NCBI RefSeq assembly: GCF_003287275.1
Contig: NZ_QEVW01000005.1
Span: forward strand, 248,001-312,000
Source of the DNA: Paenibacillus taichungensis
GTDB taxonomy: Bacteria; Bacillota; Bacilli; Paenibacillales; Paenibacillaceae
Reading direction: 5' to 3'
DNA length: 64,000 nt
The position numbers and the translations under genes are program-made. Below are positions 1-8,137 of this stretch, piece after piece. Within the stretch, counting starts at the first letter, position 1; every line of letters begins with the position of its first letter. The notes beneath the pieces are model-generated. The model was not told the origin of the DNA and did not search any database. It saw nothing but the letters and a program-made list of their open reading frames with translations.

Positions 1-56
1 CAATTTCATAAGTTGTCATAACCACTCAATGATAGATTCTACCATGCCATGAACAA

Positions 57-79
57 AATTTGTATACATAATACAAATT
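57..79. repeat. Short AT-rich inverted repeat
   Basis: A 9-bp perfect inverted repeat (AATTTGTAT / ATACAAATT) is separated by 5 bp. No gene is visible between the left window edge and the des promoter. The repeat could end an upstream transcript or bind a regulator; it has no clear T-run, so its role is unknown. Confidence 0.4.
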
Positions 80-152
80 GTTGCGCGAATTGTACAAAGG
101 AATTCGAAATCCGTGCTTATTTAGGCTATATAAAGCAGTTTAACTTCATCCA

Positions 153-194
153 CCCATGACAAATGTCATGGGTCGTCATTGATATTCATCATTA
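153..194 (+). promoter_or_regulatory. Candidate DesR operator upstream of des
   Basis: A perfect palindrome, CCCATGACA-AA-TGTCATGGG (153-172), is followed by a weaker dyad TGAT-ATTC-ATCA (180-191). In Bacillus subtilis phosphorylated DesR binds two adjacent sites (RA and RB) upstream of des, RA being palindromic. The position upstream of a desaturase gene, with desK and desR immediately downstream, supports the same role here. That the second dyad is RB is inference. Confidence 0.72.
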
Positions 195-215
195 CAGTGT
201 ACTGACGTTTATGAC

Positions 216-244
216 TTACTGTACTGGATGCATTCTTATACAAT
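216..244 (+). promoter_or_regulatory. Candidate des promoter
   Basis: A -10 like TACAAT (239-244) lies 17 bp from a poor -35, TTACTG (216-221). A weak -35 suits an activator-dependent promoter next to the DesR palindrome. It would give a leader of about 85 nt before the desaturase start. Confidence 0.45.
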
Positions 245-335
245 GATAAAAACGCCTCACTTGGAGACATCTTCCCAGGAAGCGTTAGGTTATAACTGAT
301 TACAGTTATTAACCATTGAAGGAGGACGTACGTCA

Positions 336-1394
336 ATGAGCAGATCCAAGGAAATGGCGCTAAAAAAAGAAGTCACCCCTTATGAGAAAAACAATCTTCG
401 CCTGAGTATTCAACAATTAGTGAATTCCATACTGCCATTATTATTATTATGGGCCGCAGCGTACTATAGCTTGTCTGTGTCCTACTGGTTAACATTTCCG
501 ATTGCTCTCGTAGCCTCGGGATTTGTACTTAGAACGTTTATCATCTTCCATGACTGCTGTCATGGTTCATTCTTTAAAAGCAAACGTGCCAACGACATTC
601 TCGGCACCATTACAGGGGTATTAACCCTGACGCCTTACCTGCAATGGAAAAACGAGCACTCCATTCATCACGCAACCAGCAGCAATCTCGACAAACGTGG
701 TGTTGGCGATATCTGGGTTATGACCGTTGAAGAATACAAAACAGCTTCCCCTTGGGGTCGTCTCTTCTATCGTATTTATCGTAATCCGTTTGTCATGTTT
801 GGTATTGGTCCCATTTATGTATTCCTGTTCGCTTACCGTTTTAACCGTAAAGGTGCAAGACGCAAAGAACGTATGAATACTCATCTGACTACAGTGTTAA
901 TCGTAGCCCTCTATGCCTCCATGTGTTGGTTGATCGGCTGGCAGGCTTTTGTACTGGTGCAAGCACCCGTATTTTTCTTCTCCGGTTTCTTCGGTATCTG
1001 GCTGTTTTACGTACAGCATCAATTCGAAGATACGTATTTTGAACATGAAGATGAGTGGAGTTATGTAAAAGCAGCTGTAGAAGGTAGCTCATATTACAAA
1101 CTGCCGAAACTGCTGCAATGGATTAGTGGCAATATCGGGTTCCACCATGTGCATCACTTGAGCCCACGTGTTCCCAACTATTATTTGGAAGAAGCACATA
1201 ACGCAACACCGCCTTTGCAGAAGGCAACAACGATTACACTGCGTTCCAGTCTGGCTGCCCTGCGCTTCCGTCTGTGGGACGAAGAATCCAAGCGTTTCAT
1301 CAGCTTCGGCGAGATCAAAACGTTATCCCGCAAGCCTTACGTTCAACCGCCTATTCGAGTAAACAACCAAGCGGGTCTGACAGAGAAGCCTTAA
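336..1394 (+). CDS. des: Membrane phospholipid fatty acid desaturase
   Basis: Integral membrane acyl-lipid desaturase that introduces a double bond into phospholipid acyl chains, usually on cold shock, to restore membrane fluidity. The three histidine boxes of membrane di-iron desaturases are visible: HDCCH at residues 72-76, HSIHH at 108-112, and HHVHH near residue 275. Hydrophobic stretches surround them at about residues 30-70 and 180-225. The length of 352 aa fits the family. ATG 336 follows AAGGAGG by about 10 nt. desK and desR lie downstream in the same direction, as in the B. subtilis des locus, so control by DesK/DesR through the palindrome at 153-172 is expected. The position of the inserted double bond cannot be read from sequence. 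Confidence 0.92.
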   Translation: MSRSKEMALKKEVTPYEKNNLRLSIQQLVNSILPLLLLWAAAYYSLSVSYWLTFPIALVASGFVLRTFIIFHDCCHGSFFKSKRANDILGTITGVLTLTPYLQWKNEHSIHHATSSNLDKRGVGDIWVMTVEEYKTASPWGRLFYRIYRNPFVMFGIGPIYVFLFAYRFNRKGARRKERMNTHLTTVLIVALYASMCWLIGWQAFVLVQAPVFFFSGFFGIWLFYVQHQFEDTYFEHEDEWSYVKAAVEGSSYYKLPKLLQWISGNIGFHHVHHLSPRVPNYYLEEAHNATPPLQKATTITLRSSLAALRFRLWDEESKRFISFGEIKTLSRKPYVQPPIRVNNQAGLTEKP

Positions 1395-1487
1395 CTCTGT
1401 CGGATTCGTTTTCTTGTATTCAGGCTAAAGTCGTGCTACAGTCAGGCTAAGTTTGAGTACAATGCAAGTCCGAGGAGGAGAATTTTC

Positions 1488-2636
1488 ATTCAAAAGTGGA
1501 TGCAGCTCTTTTATAAAAATACAGGTTTAAATCCTTATGTATGGCTCGTCTTTTTTATCCTTCCCTTCTATTATATTTCACAATATTCCAAATTGTGGCC
1601 CATGGTTGCGGGGATTTTCATCATTCTGTTCTTCTTTGTTTGTTATCTGCTTGCCTTCATCACAAAGGGCTGGCAGGTCTATATGTGGATTGGATTGTTG
1701 ATCGCCATATCGATAACGATGACCATCGCTTATGATTATGCCTATTTCTCATTGTTTCTTGCTTTTTTTATTGGGAATATTAAAAATAAAGCCGGTTTCT
1801 TCACCCTCTATTCGGTGAACTTGGCAGCCAGTTTTCTAACCATTAATTATAGTTTCATCAAACAGAGCACCCTGCTACTCAGTCAGTTCCCGTTTGTATT
1901 CATTAGTTTGATGGCATCCATTCTGCTTCCGATCAGTACGTATAACAAAAATAAGCGTGAACAGCTGGAAGGCCAACTGGAGAATGCAAACAAAAGGCTG
2001 GATGATCTTGTAAAAATGGAAGAACGGCAGCGTATTGCACGTGATCTGCACGATACCCTTGGACAGAAGCTCTCTCTCATCGGTCTGAAAACCGATCTGG
2101 CGAAGCGTCTGCTCCGCATAAATCCAGATCAGGCCGAGATTGAACTGAACGATCTGAGACAGACAGCGAGTACGGCACTAAAGGAAGTTCGGGAAATGGT
2201 AACGACCATGCGTGGAACACAACTGGTGGATGAGCTGTTCCGTGCTGAACAGATTTTGAAGGCCGCTTCCATTGAATTTGTACTGGAGGGCAATCCGAAG
2301 TTGCAGGATACGTCACAGTTAAATGAAAATGTGCTCGGCATGTGCCTGAAAGAAGCCGTGACAAATGTTGTCAAACACAGTCAAGCAGCGGTATGCACCA
2401 TTCGGATCCAGGAAACACTGGCCGATAATATACTAACGGTTCAGGATAACGGAGTCGGAATCGAGCGTACCCGCAAGCAAGAACGGCGCGGTACCGGAAT
2501 CTTGGGAATGAAAGAACGACTTGAATTTGTGAACGGTTGTTTGGATATTCGTTCCGGAGCAGACATGGAAGGTACAGGCATTGTCATCCATGTTCCCAAG
2601 CTGGTCCGCAAACCGATAAAGGAGGTTGAACAATGA
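1488..2636 (+). CDS. desK: Thermosensor histidine kinase DesK
   Basis: Sensor kinase/phosphatase that reports membrane order and phosphorylates DesR. The N-terminal half has four to five membrane segments, then a coiled linker (KREQLEGQLENANKRLDDL), the HisKA_3 box ERQRIARDLHDTLGQKLSL, and an ATPase domain with NVVKHSQA (N box) and GTGILGMKERL (G box). ATG 1500 lies about 21 nt from the AGGAGG at 1473-1478, too far. The in-frame ATT at 1488 lies 9 nt from it, and starting there places the phospho-accepting histidine at residue 188, as in B. subtilis DesK. I therefore prefer an ATT start, unproven; otherwise the CDS is 1500-2636. It overlaps desR by 4 bp (ATGA). Confidence 0.9.
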   Translation: MQKWMQLFYKNTGLNPYVWLVFFILPFYYISQYSKLWPMVAGIFIILFFFVCYLLAFITKGWQVYMWIGLLIAISITMTIAYDYAYFSLFLAFFIGNIKNKAGFFTLYSVNLAASFLTINYSFIKQSTLLLSQFPFVFISLMASILLPISTYNKNKREQLEGQLENANKRLDDLVKMEERQRIARDLHDTLGQKLSLIGLKTDLAKRLLRINPDQAEIELNDLRQTASTALKEVREMVTTMRGTQLVDELFRAEQILKAASIEFVLEGNPKLQDTSQLNENVLGMCLKEAVTNVVKHSQAAVCTIRIQETLADNILTVQDNGVGIERTRKQERRGTGILGMKERLEFVNGCLDIRSGADMEGTGIVIHVPKLVRKPIKEVEQ

Positions 2637-3232
2637 TTAGGATCGTAATCGCCGAAGACCAGCGTATGATGCTGGGCGCCTTGTCTTCCCTACTCAATCT
2701 GGAAGAGGATATGGAAGTGGTAGGTCGTGCAAGCAATGGACAGGAAGCTCTTGCTCTGGTCAGGGAGCTTACACCAGACATCTGTCTGATGGACATTGAA
2801 ATGCCCGTCAAAAGTGGCCTGGAGGCCGCTGAGGAACTTAAAGGCCTGAACTGTAAAGTCATTATTTTGACAACCTTTGCCCGGACCGGATATTTCGAGC
2901 GTGCTTTGAAAGGCGGTGTACGCGGTTATCTGTTAAAAGATAGCCCGATCGAGGAACTTGCCGAAGCAATCCGTCAGGTCATGAATGGAAGACGTATTTT
3001 TGCCCCCGACCTGGTGGACGAGGCTTATGTTCAGGAGAACCCGCTGACCGAACGTGAAAATGCCGTTCTCGGCCTGATGGCGGACGGTAAAAATACAAAG
3101 GAAATAGCCGGACATTTATTTATTACAACCGGTACCGTGCGAAATTACATCTCTATTATACTCAACAAGTTAAACGCAAGTAACCGCATTGAAGCTATCA
3201 CCCGTTCCAAAGAAAAAGGGTGGTTTAAATGA
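2633..3232 (+). CDS. desR: Response regulator DesR
   Basis: NarL/FixJ-type regulator, 199 aa. The receiver domain (about 1-120) has the acidic pair E8/D9, the phosphorylation site D54 (CLMDIEMP) and a conserved Lys (LLKDSP). The C-terminal LuxR-type helix-turn-helix begins at PLTERENAVLGLM. D54 matches the B. subtilis DesR site. The start overlaps the desK stop and has AAAGGAGG upstream, indicating translational coupling. It should activate des from the palindrome at 153-172. A terminator follows. Confidence 0.92.
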   Translation: MIRIVIAEDQRMMLGALSSLLNLEEDMEVVGRASNGQEALALVRELTPDICLMDIEMPVKSGLEAAEELKGLNCKVIILTTFARTGYFERALKGGVRGYLLKDSPIEELAEAIRQVMNGRRIFAPDLVDEAYVQENPLTERENAVLGLMADGKNTKEIAGHLFITTGTVRNYISIILNKLNASNRIEAITRSKEKGWFK

Positions 3233-3263
3233 AAGTACCGCTTTAACCCAATGAAACATAAAT

Positions 3264-3300
3264 AAGCAAGGTGCACCTTCCCATCGGTGCACCTTGCTTT
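3264..3300 (+). terminator. Intrinsic terminator of the des operon
   Basis: A perfect 13-bp stem (AAGCAAGGTGCAC / GTGCACCTTGCTT) with a 10-nt loop is followed by a T-run. It lies 30 nt after desR. Confidence 0.85.
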
Positions 3301-3376
3301 TATAAGGATAGGCTGGACTGGAGCACTCACTCCAACCCAGCCTATTCCCCCTTTGAAACCTTATTTCCGGGCCATG

Positions 3377-4285
3377 TTACTTTACAGAAACAACCATGCC
3401 CAAAGCTTCCAGTGGCACCTGTTCGGTCTGGAGCTGATGAATCTGCTTGCCATCTTGCCAGGAGATCGTTACATTGACGCTTTTACCACCGCTTGGGTAC
3501 TCCACGTTTACGAATCCTTTATCCTTTGGTGCAGGAAGTGTATGGGACTCCAAATATTCCACCATTCTCTTCGCAATTCCCGGATTATTCATGTTATCTT
3601 CGGAAACGGATCGAATTTGAAGCGTCCATCTGCCTTCTGTCCAAGTCAGATATTGACTGCCCGCCGCACCTTCGGTCATCCCCTTGATACCATGTCCCAG
3701 ATCCACTGTCATATCCTTAGGAAAGTCTTTCAAGTCTGTCTCAGGGAAAATATCGGTACTGTTCGGATCTTTGTACGTCTTCACTTCATAGGATGCCAGA
3801 ACAGGCACCTTGCTGCCAGAGGCCGTCAACGAAGCATCATTCACCGCAACAGGCTGGTCAGTGGAATAATAGTTAATGTGGAACGCATCTGAAGTATTCG
3901 ATGTGATCGATGCAGTCAGATGTTTTCCCTTTTCCAGGGAAAATGAAGTAGGTAATGAAGCGTTCTTCATCTTCAGCTGACTGCGAATGTCCATAATGAC
4001 ATCGTTCCCACTTTGCTGGGTTTGACCGTCACTGCCCGTTTCCGAATTCGATGTCCCGCTTCCTGCAGAACCTTTGGTCCCCGTTGTTCCTGTAGTATCT
4101 GTTCCGCTATCTTTCGTTCCATTGGAGAAATCGGCTCCTCCACTGCCTGACTGAGCCTGTTCGCCAGCCGCGGGGGACGTGTTGTCCGCTGATGATGGTT
4201 TGGTATCCTGACCACCACACCCCGCAAGAGCAAGCAGCACGGCTGTTGTCACAGGAATCGTCATCCATAGTTTAGGTTTACTCAT
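3377..4285 (-). CDS. Putative lipoprotein of unknown function
   Basis: 302 aa. The N-terminus is a lipoprotein signal with lipobox LALAGC at about residues 18-23, so export and lipidation are expected. Residues 25-95 are low-complexity, rich in Ser, Gly, Thr and Asp and probably a flexible linker. A globular domain of about 200 residues follows that I cannot assign to a family. ATG 4285 has AAGGAGG 9 nt upstream. The next gene on this strand upstream is a polysaccharide deacetylase 60 bp away, and the two may be co-transcribed. A cell-envelope role is inference from lipidation and neighbour only. Confidence 0.75.
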   Translation of the reverse strand: MSKPKLWMTIPVTTAVLLALAGCGGQDTKPSSADNTSPAAGEQAQSGSGGADFSNGTKDSGTDTTGTTGTKGSAGSGTSNSETGSDGQTQQSGNDVIMDIRSQLKMKNASLPTSFSLEKGKHLTASITSNTSDAFHINYYSTDQPVAVNDASLTASGSKVPVLASYEVKTYKDPNSTDIFPETDLKDFPKDMTVDLGHGIKGMTEGAAGSQYLTWTEGRWTLQIRSVSEDNMNNPGIAKRMVEYLESHTLPAPKDKGFVNVEYPSGGKSVNVTISWQDGKQIHQLQTEQVPLEALGMVVSVK

Positions 4286-4345
4286 GTTGTTGTCCTCCTT
4301 GAAGCCGTTATTGGAATCAGCTTACATTGTTGTCTAGCTTGAATT

Positions 4346-5086
4346 TTAACGTTTGTCATTCCAGAAATTCACGGGCTGTACTTTCTTGGTCAGCACTTCA
4401 AACTGGTAACCTTCTGCTTTCAGTGTTTTTAACACTTGAGGAAGAACTTTCAATGTCGCTTCCTGATCATGCATCAGGACCACTGGGGTGGTTCCGCTCT
4501 TTTGCACATTATGGATCTGCTTCATCACACTGTTGTACACTTTTTGGTGATCTTTCTTGTATTTCCAATCCTCGGAATCAACATTCCAATCCCACAGATG
4601 AAATCCACCCTGACCCAGTAGAACATTGCGATATGCCGGTTTGAGATACGGTTTGCTACCGTACGGAGTACGGACAAGACTGGTTTTGACGCCTGCCACT
4701 TTATTCAAGCTTTCATTGGCCTGCTGCATTTCTTTCAAGCCACTGTATGCGGATTTATAAAATTTACCGGGAACATGCGTTACGCCATGCAAACCCAGTC
4801 CATGTCCGTCTGCAACAATACGCTTAGTAGCCTTTTGAAACTTCTCCATCTGAGGTCCAAGCATGAAGAATGTCGCCTTGGCATTGTACTGATCTAGGAT
4901 ATCCAGTAATTGTCCCGTGTGGGCGGTCGGCCCATCATCGAAAGTTAGATATATGATCTTGGAGCTCGCTTTATTTCCAGCATGTTTGGATGCGGATGAT
5001 GCAGCTGAAGCCGACTGCGGCAAAAGCAATGGAATGATCAATAGAATAGCAAGTGCGGTGATGAACGTTTTACGAATATGTAGCAT
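4346..5086 (-). CDS. Secreted polysaccharide deacetylase (CE4/NodB)
   Basis: Metal-dependent de-N-acetylase of the NodB fold, acting outside the membrane on peptidoglycan or another GlcNAc polymer. A signal peptide or membrane anchor occupies residues 1-28. The CE4 motifs appear in order: YLTFDDGPT with D50/D51, the zinc-binding HGVTH (H100 and H104), RTPYG, DWNVDSEDW and VVLMHD. 246 aa is a normal length for a single NodB domain with a signal. ATG 5086 follows GGGAG at suitable spacing. Families with this layout include PdaA, PdaC and PgdA types; which substrate it uses cannot be decided here. Confidence 0.85.
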   Translation of the reverse strand: MLHIRKTFITALAILLIIPLLLPQSASAASSASKHAGNKASSKIIYLTFDDGPTAHTGQLLDILDQYNAKATFFMLGPQMEKFQKATKRIVADGHGLGLHGVTHVPGKFYKSAYSGLKEMQQANESLNKVAGVKTSLVRTPYGSKPYLKPAYRNVLLGQGGFHLWDWNVDSEDWKYKKDHQKVYNSVMKQIHNVQKSGTTPVVLMHDQEATLKVLPQVLKTLKAEGYQFEVLTKKVQPVNFWNDKR

Positions 5087-5398
5087 AATTAAAAGTCTCC
5101 CTTATGTCTTGTATTTCCCCGGGTGTCTATGTTTCTCTCATTGCAGCCCTTGGCGATAATCCTAATACTATCAAAAAGAGTGCGTCCCATTCTCGCTTCA
5201 AATGCTACGTTCGAGTTACACTTTTGTCAGATTACCCAAAAAAATAAAACGAATTTGATAGATTTGCTCGAAAAAGAACATCCGTCGGGATAGATCAATG
5301 TTGACATATATTCTATTAACCCAAATTGTGGTTTCTGATAGATTCATTTATGGAATTTATATGAAGCAAGCGATGAAGATTAAAATGGTATAACAAAA
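5087..5398. other. Intergenic region without recognisable gene
   Basis: AT-rich spacer between the deacetylase start and the ferritin terminator. It should carry the deacetylase promoter on the minus strand, but I find no -35/-10 pair convincing enough to mark. No small ORF with a good ribosome site is seen. Confidence 0.5.
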
Positions 5399-5420
5399 AA
5401 GCCTGCTCGAGAGCAGACTT
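5399..5420 (-). terminator. Terminator of the ferritin gene
   Basis: A 10-bp stem (AAGCCTGCTC / GAGCAGACTT, one G-T pair) reads into a T-run on the minus strand, 64 nt beyond the ferritin stop codon. Confidence 0.7.
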
Positions 5421-5483
5421 TTCATATGTAGATCGATTTTCTTGTCGTTCGAATCAATCCTGGTTGCTTTGCTTAGTCCCCTC

Positions 5484-5987
5484 TTACTCCGCAGGAGCTG
5501 TAAACGAACGTTTACCAAATTCGGCGTCCAGCATGTAGAAAGCATTGCTGTCTTTTTCGATGCGGCGCAACTTCTGGATGATATTATCAAACAGAGCTTC
5601 CTCTTCGACTTGCTCATCGATGAACCATTTCAGGAAATACATCGTGGCATGTTCACGCTCATTCAGAGCAATATCTGCCAGATTGTAGAATTTTTTCGTG
5701 TTTTGCTGCTCGTGTGCATATCCGTGTTCAAACACATCCAGCATCGAGGAATATTCATTCTTCGGCTCAGGCAATGCAGCAAGCGTAGCGCGTTGTCCGC
5801 GGTCATTCAGGAATTTGTATATTTTCATCGCATGGAACCGTTCTTCCTCAGCCTGTACGATGAAGAAGTTGGCAAATCCGTCCAAGCTTTCGCCAGAACA
5901 GTATGCGGCCATCGCCTGATATACGTGAGCCGAATAAAATTCGAAGTTCATCTGTTCGTTTAAAGCTTCTGTCAACTCTTTACTCAT
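5484..5987 (-). CDS. ftn: Ferritin (bacterial non-haem)
   Basis: Iron-storage protein forming a 24-mer cage that oxidises Fe(II) and stores Fe(III). 167 aa from MSKELTEALNEQMNFEFYSA. The ferroxidase-type residues are present: E in NEQMNFEFYSAHVY, then EEERFHAM with E and H, and later NEREHATMYFLKW. The start chosen is the second Met of the frame because GAGGTG lies 7 nt upstream of ATG 5987; the longer reading to 6002 has no ribosome site. It is monocistronic with its own terminator. An inverted repeat overlaps its putative -35. Confidence 0.92.
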   Translation of the reverse strand: MSKELTEALNEQMNFEFYSAHVYQAMAAYCSGESLDGFANFFIVQAEEERFHAMKIYKFLNDRGQRATLAALPEPKNEYSSMLDVFEHGYAHEQQNTKKFYNLADIALNEREHATMYFLKWFIDEQVEEEALFDNIIQKLRRIEKDSNAFYMLDAEFGKRSFTAPAE

Positions 5988-6028
5988 TAGGGTACACCTC
6001 ATTCTTTCTCTAGGGATGGTTTTATTTT

Positions 6029-6073
6029 ATCATAACGTCTGCACGACTTACATCGAATTTTCTACAAAATTCG
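6029..6073 (-). promoter_or_regulatory. Candidate ferritin promoter with overlapping dyad
   Basis: On the minus strand, -35 TTCGAT (6052-6057) and -10 TATGAT (6029-6034) are 17 bp apart. A dyad CGAATTTT-N4-AAAATTCG (6054-6073) overlaps the -35. It resembles a repressor site but does not match the Fur or PerR consensus well. Confidence 0.4.
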
Positions 6074-6160
6074 CCAATGACTGAATGCATCTCTTCCTAT
6101 ATAATTACATAGTTCTCGCTCTAAAATCATTTTATTCTGGAAGGCAGGCCTTTTTATTTC

Positions 6161-7423
6161 ATGAACACATCTTCTTCTCAGCTCAAAAAAACCATAGGCA
6201 TGCCGCAAGCTGTTGCGCTTTATATAAGTGCAGTTCTCGGTTCAGGTGTCCTGATTGTACCCGGACTTGCTGCCGAACTGGCAGGGCCTGCTTCACTTCT
6301 CGCCTGGGGAGGCATGGTGCTGCTGATTCTCCCGCTTGCCCTGTCCATGGGATTACTCTCAGCCCGTTACCCGGACGCAGGCGGTGTATCCCATTTCGTT
6401 ACCCTCGCTTTCGGACAACGGGCAGGAGCCTTAGTCGGCTGGTTCTTTCTAATGTCCGTTCCCATTGGTGCTCCCGTGGCTGCCCTTACAGGTGCAGGCT
6501 ACATGACAGCTGCGCTGGGACTCGGGGAAGGATATAGAACAGCGATTGCCGCTATCATGCTGGCGGCTGGACTGATCATTAACATTGTGGGCATGCAAGT
6601 CGCAGGAAAGGTACAGATTGGCGTTGTGCTGGCGATTATTATTGTGCTCGTTATGGCATTTGTATTTGCTATTCCGAATATGGAATCCATACATTTCACA
6701 CCATTTATGCCAAGTGGTTGGGTCAGCGTGGGGCAGGCTGGAGCCATTCTATTCTGGTGTTTTATCGGTTGGGAAGCTGTATCTCACCTATCTGAAGAAT
6801 TTACTGATCCACGCAAAGCAGCTATTAAAGGCGTAACCATTGCAGCCATTATTGTAGGGGTGCTCTATTTCCTGACTGCACTGGCGACAGTCGGAACTCA
6901 AAGCTATCTACATGGCGGAGCAGATGTCTCTCTCGTATGGATCATTAGTCAGGCTCTCGGTTCCTGGGGTGGATTACTTGCTGGGCTGACTGGCATATTC
7001 ATTTGCACCGCTACAGTCATTGCGTATGCTGGTGCCGCATCCCGTGTCGCCTATGCACTGGCAAGACAAGGAGCTGCCCCACAATGGATGTCCCGCTTAT
7101 CCAGTCGGTACCATACACCAATTGCTGCCATCGGCTTCCTGGCCATCTGCTTCACTCTCGTGTTAGGCATATACGGATCAGGTCTGGTGTCACTCACGAC
7201 TCTTATTCAGTTGCCTAATGCAACGTTTATTCTCACCTATCTTGGCGGATGCGCAGCCGGAATACGATTACTCAAAGGCAGTCGTATTGGTGTAACAATC
7301 AGTTGGATTTCCTTTGTGGCGACAGCTATTGTGTTCCCATTTGCTGGATGGGCCGTTCTCTACCCAGTGGTGATCGTTGTTCTCTACGGATTGCTCAACC
7401 GTAAACGACAACACAAAATATAA
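6161..7423 (+). CDS. APC-superfamily amino acid transporter, YjeH-like
   Basis: 420 aa integral membrane protein with about 12 hydrophobic segments. The first segment has GSGVLIVPGL, the unwound-helix glycine motif of the APC superfamily. The overall pattern (YPDAGGVSHFV, AFGQRAG, GWFFLMSVPIGAP) resembles E. coli YjeH, an exporter of methionine and branched-chain amino acids. Export of hydrophobic amino acids is therefore likely, but the substrate is inference. ATG 6161 has only a distant purine stretch (GGAAGGCAGG), so the exact start is less certain. It is convergent with the small yjcZ-like gene, sharing the hairpin at 7431-7453. Confidence 0.82.
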   Translation: MNTSSSQLKKTIGMPQAVALYISAVLGSGVLIVPGLAAELAGPASLLAWGGMVLLILPLALSMGLLSARYPDAGGVSHFVTLAFGQRAGALVGWFFLMSVPIGAPVAALTGAGYMTAALGLGEGYRTAIAAIMLAAGLIINIVGMQVAGKVQIGVVLAIIIVLVMAFVFAIPNMESIHFTPFMPSGWVSVGQAGAILFWCFIGWEAVSHLSEEFTDPRKAAIKGVTIAAIIVGVLYFLTALATVGTQSYLHGGADVSLVWIISQALGSWGGLLAGLTGIFICTATVIAYAGAASRVAYALARQGAAPQWMSRLSSRYHTPIAAIGFLAICFTLVLGIYGSGLVSLTTLIQLPNATFILTYLGGCAAGIRLLKGSRIGVTISWISFVATAIVFPFAGWAVLYPVVIVVLYGLLNRKRQHKI

Positions 7424-7430
7424 ACAAAAA

Positions 7431-7453
7431 AGCTCTGCCACAATGGCAGAGCT
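7431..7453 (-). terminator. Terminator between yjeH-like and yjcZ-like genes
   Basis: A perfect 10-bp stem AGCTCTGCCA / TGGCAGAGCT with a 3-nt loop. The T-run is on the minus strand (GCTTTTTTG), so it mainly ends the yjcZ-like transcript; it can also serve the plus-strand gene. Confidence 0.8.
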
Positions 7454-7475
7454 TCCTTTATTCATCTGGAATAAA

Positions 7476-7595
7476 TCATACCAGGAATGCTTTGGAGATG
7501 ATAACCAACAGGATAAACAGAACCAGAATGGCACCTACAGAAGTAAAACCTCCGTATCCGTAGCCTCTTGCTTCTCCACCTAATACTTCGCTCAT
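7476..7595 (-). CDS. YjcZ-family small sporulation protein
   Basis: 39 aa, too short for most ORF filters. It begins MSEVLGGEARGYGYGGF and continues with a hydrophobic helix (GAILVLFILLVIISKAFLV), the pattern of the YjcZ/YczN family of tiny glycine- and tyrosine-containing proteins made during sporulation. The ATG has a perfect GAGGAGG 8 nt upstream. A sequence like a sigma-K -10 element lies at the expected distance. A single membrane helix and spore location are expected; no biochemical function is known for the family. Confidence 0.88.
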   Translation of the reverse strand: MSEVLGGEARGYGYGGFTSVGAILVLFILLVIISKAFLV

Positions 7596-7626
7596 TGACC
7601 GTACCTCCTCTGCAACAGGTATGGGT

Positions 7627-7635
7627 TATCTTATG
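7627..7635 (-). promoter_or_regulatory. Possible sigma-K -10 element of yjcZ-like gene
   Basis: On the minus strand CATAAGATA fits the sigma-K -10 pattern CATA-N3-TA. It would place transcription start about 25 nt before the ATG, just ahead of the ribosome site. The AC of the -35 is not clear. Confidence 0.35.
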
Positions 7636-7716
7636 CAGGGAGAACAGATTTGACAGGGCTGATGCCCTGTTTCAGATCCTGTTTATCATTTTTTCGATTC
7701 AATACGTAGTTTCAAT

Positions 7717-7974
7717 TTAATACCGTGGAGAATCAATACGCATAATATCCAGGAACGGCACTTTCGCCGTAAATTCTTCCTCTGTATACTCAACATGCAC
7801 TAGCCGAGTACGTGAGTCCAACTTCACAATGACCCCATGAACCTGATCTTCCTTGCCCCATACGGTCAGCAACACTTCCGAACGTTCATGAAATGCCTCG
7901 ACCAGTTGGTTCCCCAGCTCTTCCAGTTCAAACTCGTCCCGGGTAGGTCTTTTTGCAACTTTTGCTTTTGCCAA
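7717..7974 (-). CDS. YolD-like protein
   Basis: 85 aa. The core LLTVWGKEDQVHGVIVKL followed by VPFLDIMRI matches the YolD-like domain found in many Bacillales and often linked with DNA-damage polymerase genes; its function is poorly defined. The frame is open up to ATG 8037, but that ATG has no ribosome site, whereas TTG 7974 follows GAGGAGG by 8 nt and yields MAKAKVAKRPTRDEFELEEL, a natural family N-terminus. I chose the TTG. No umuC-type polymerase gene is adjacent. Confidence 0.72.
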   Translation of the reverse strand: MAKAKVAKRPTRDEFELEELGNQLVEAFHERSEVLLTVWGKEDQVHGVIVKLDSRTRLVHVEYTEEEFTAKVPFLDIMRIDSPRY

Positions 7975-8137
7975 TGTAGCGGCCTCCTCTATAGCTAATC
8001 CGACGTCCCGAATCCACGGGTTATTTGCCGAGGTCATATTTAATTAGTATACCATTCATTCACGTTCGTGTAATGTCATGACTCCATAGTGAAGCAAAAA
8101 AATAACTTCATTTACAGGAAAAAGCTATTGTTTTCCA

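Noticed and set aside
3287..3892. 201-codon plus-strand ORF over the lipoprotein gene
   Set aside because: It overlaps almost wholly a minus-strand gene with a lipobox and AAGGAGG, and its own translation has no domain-like features.
5442..5963. 173-codon plus-strand ORF over ferritin
   Set aside because: It is the antisense of a clear ferritin gene and has no ribosome site.
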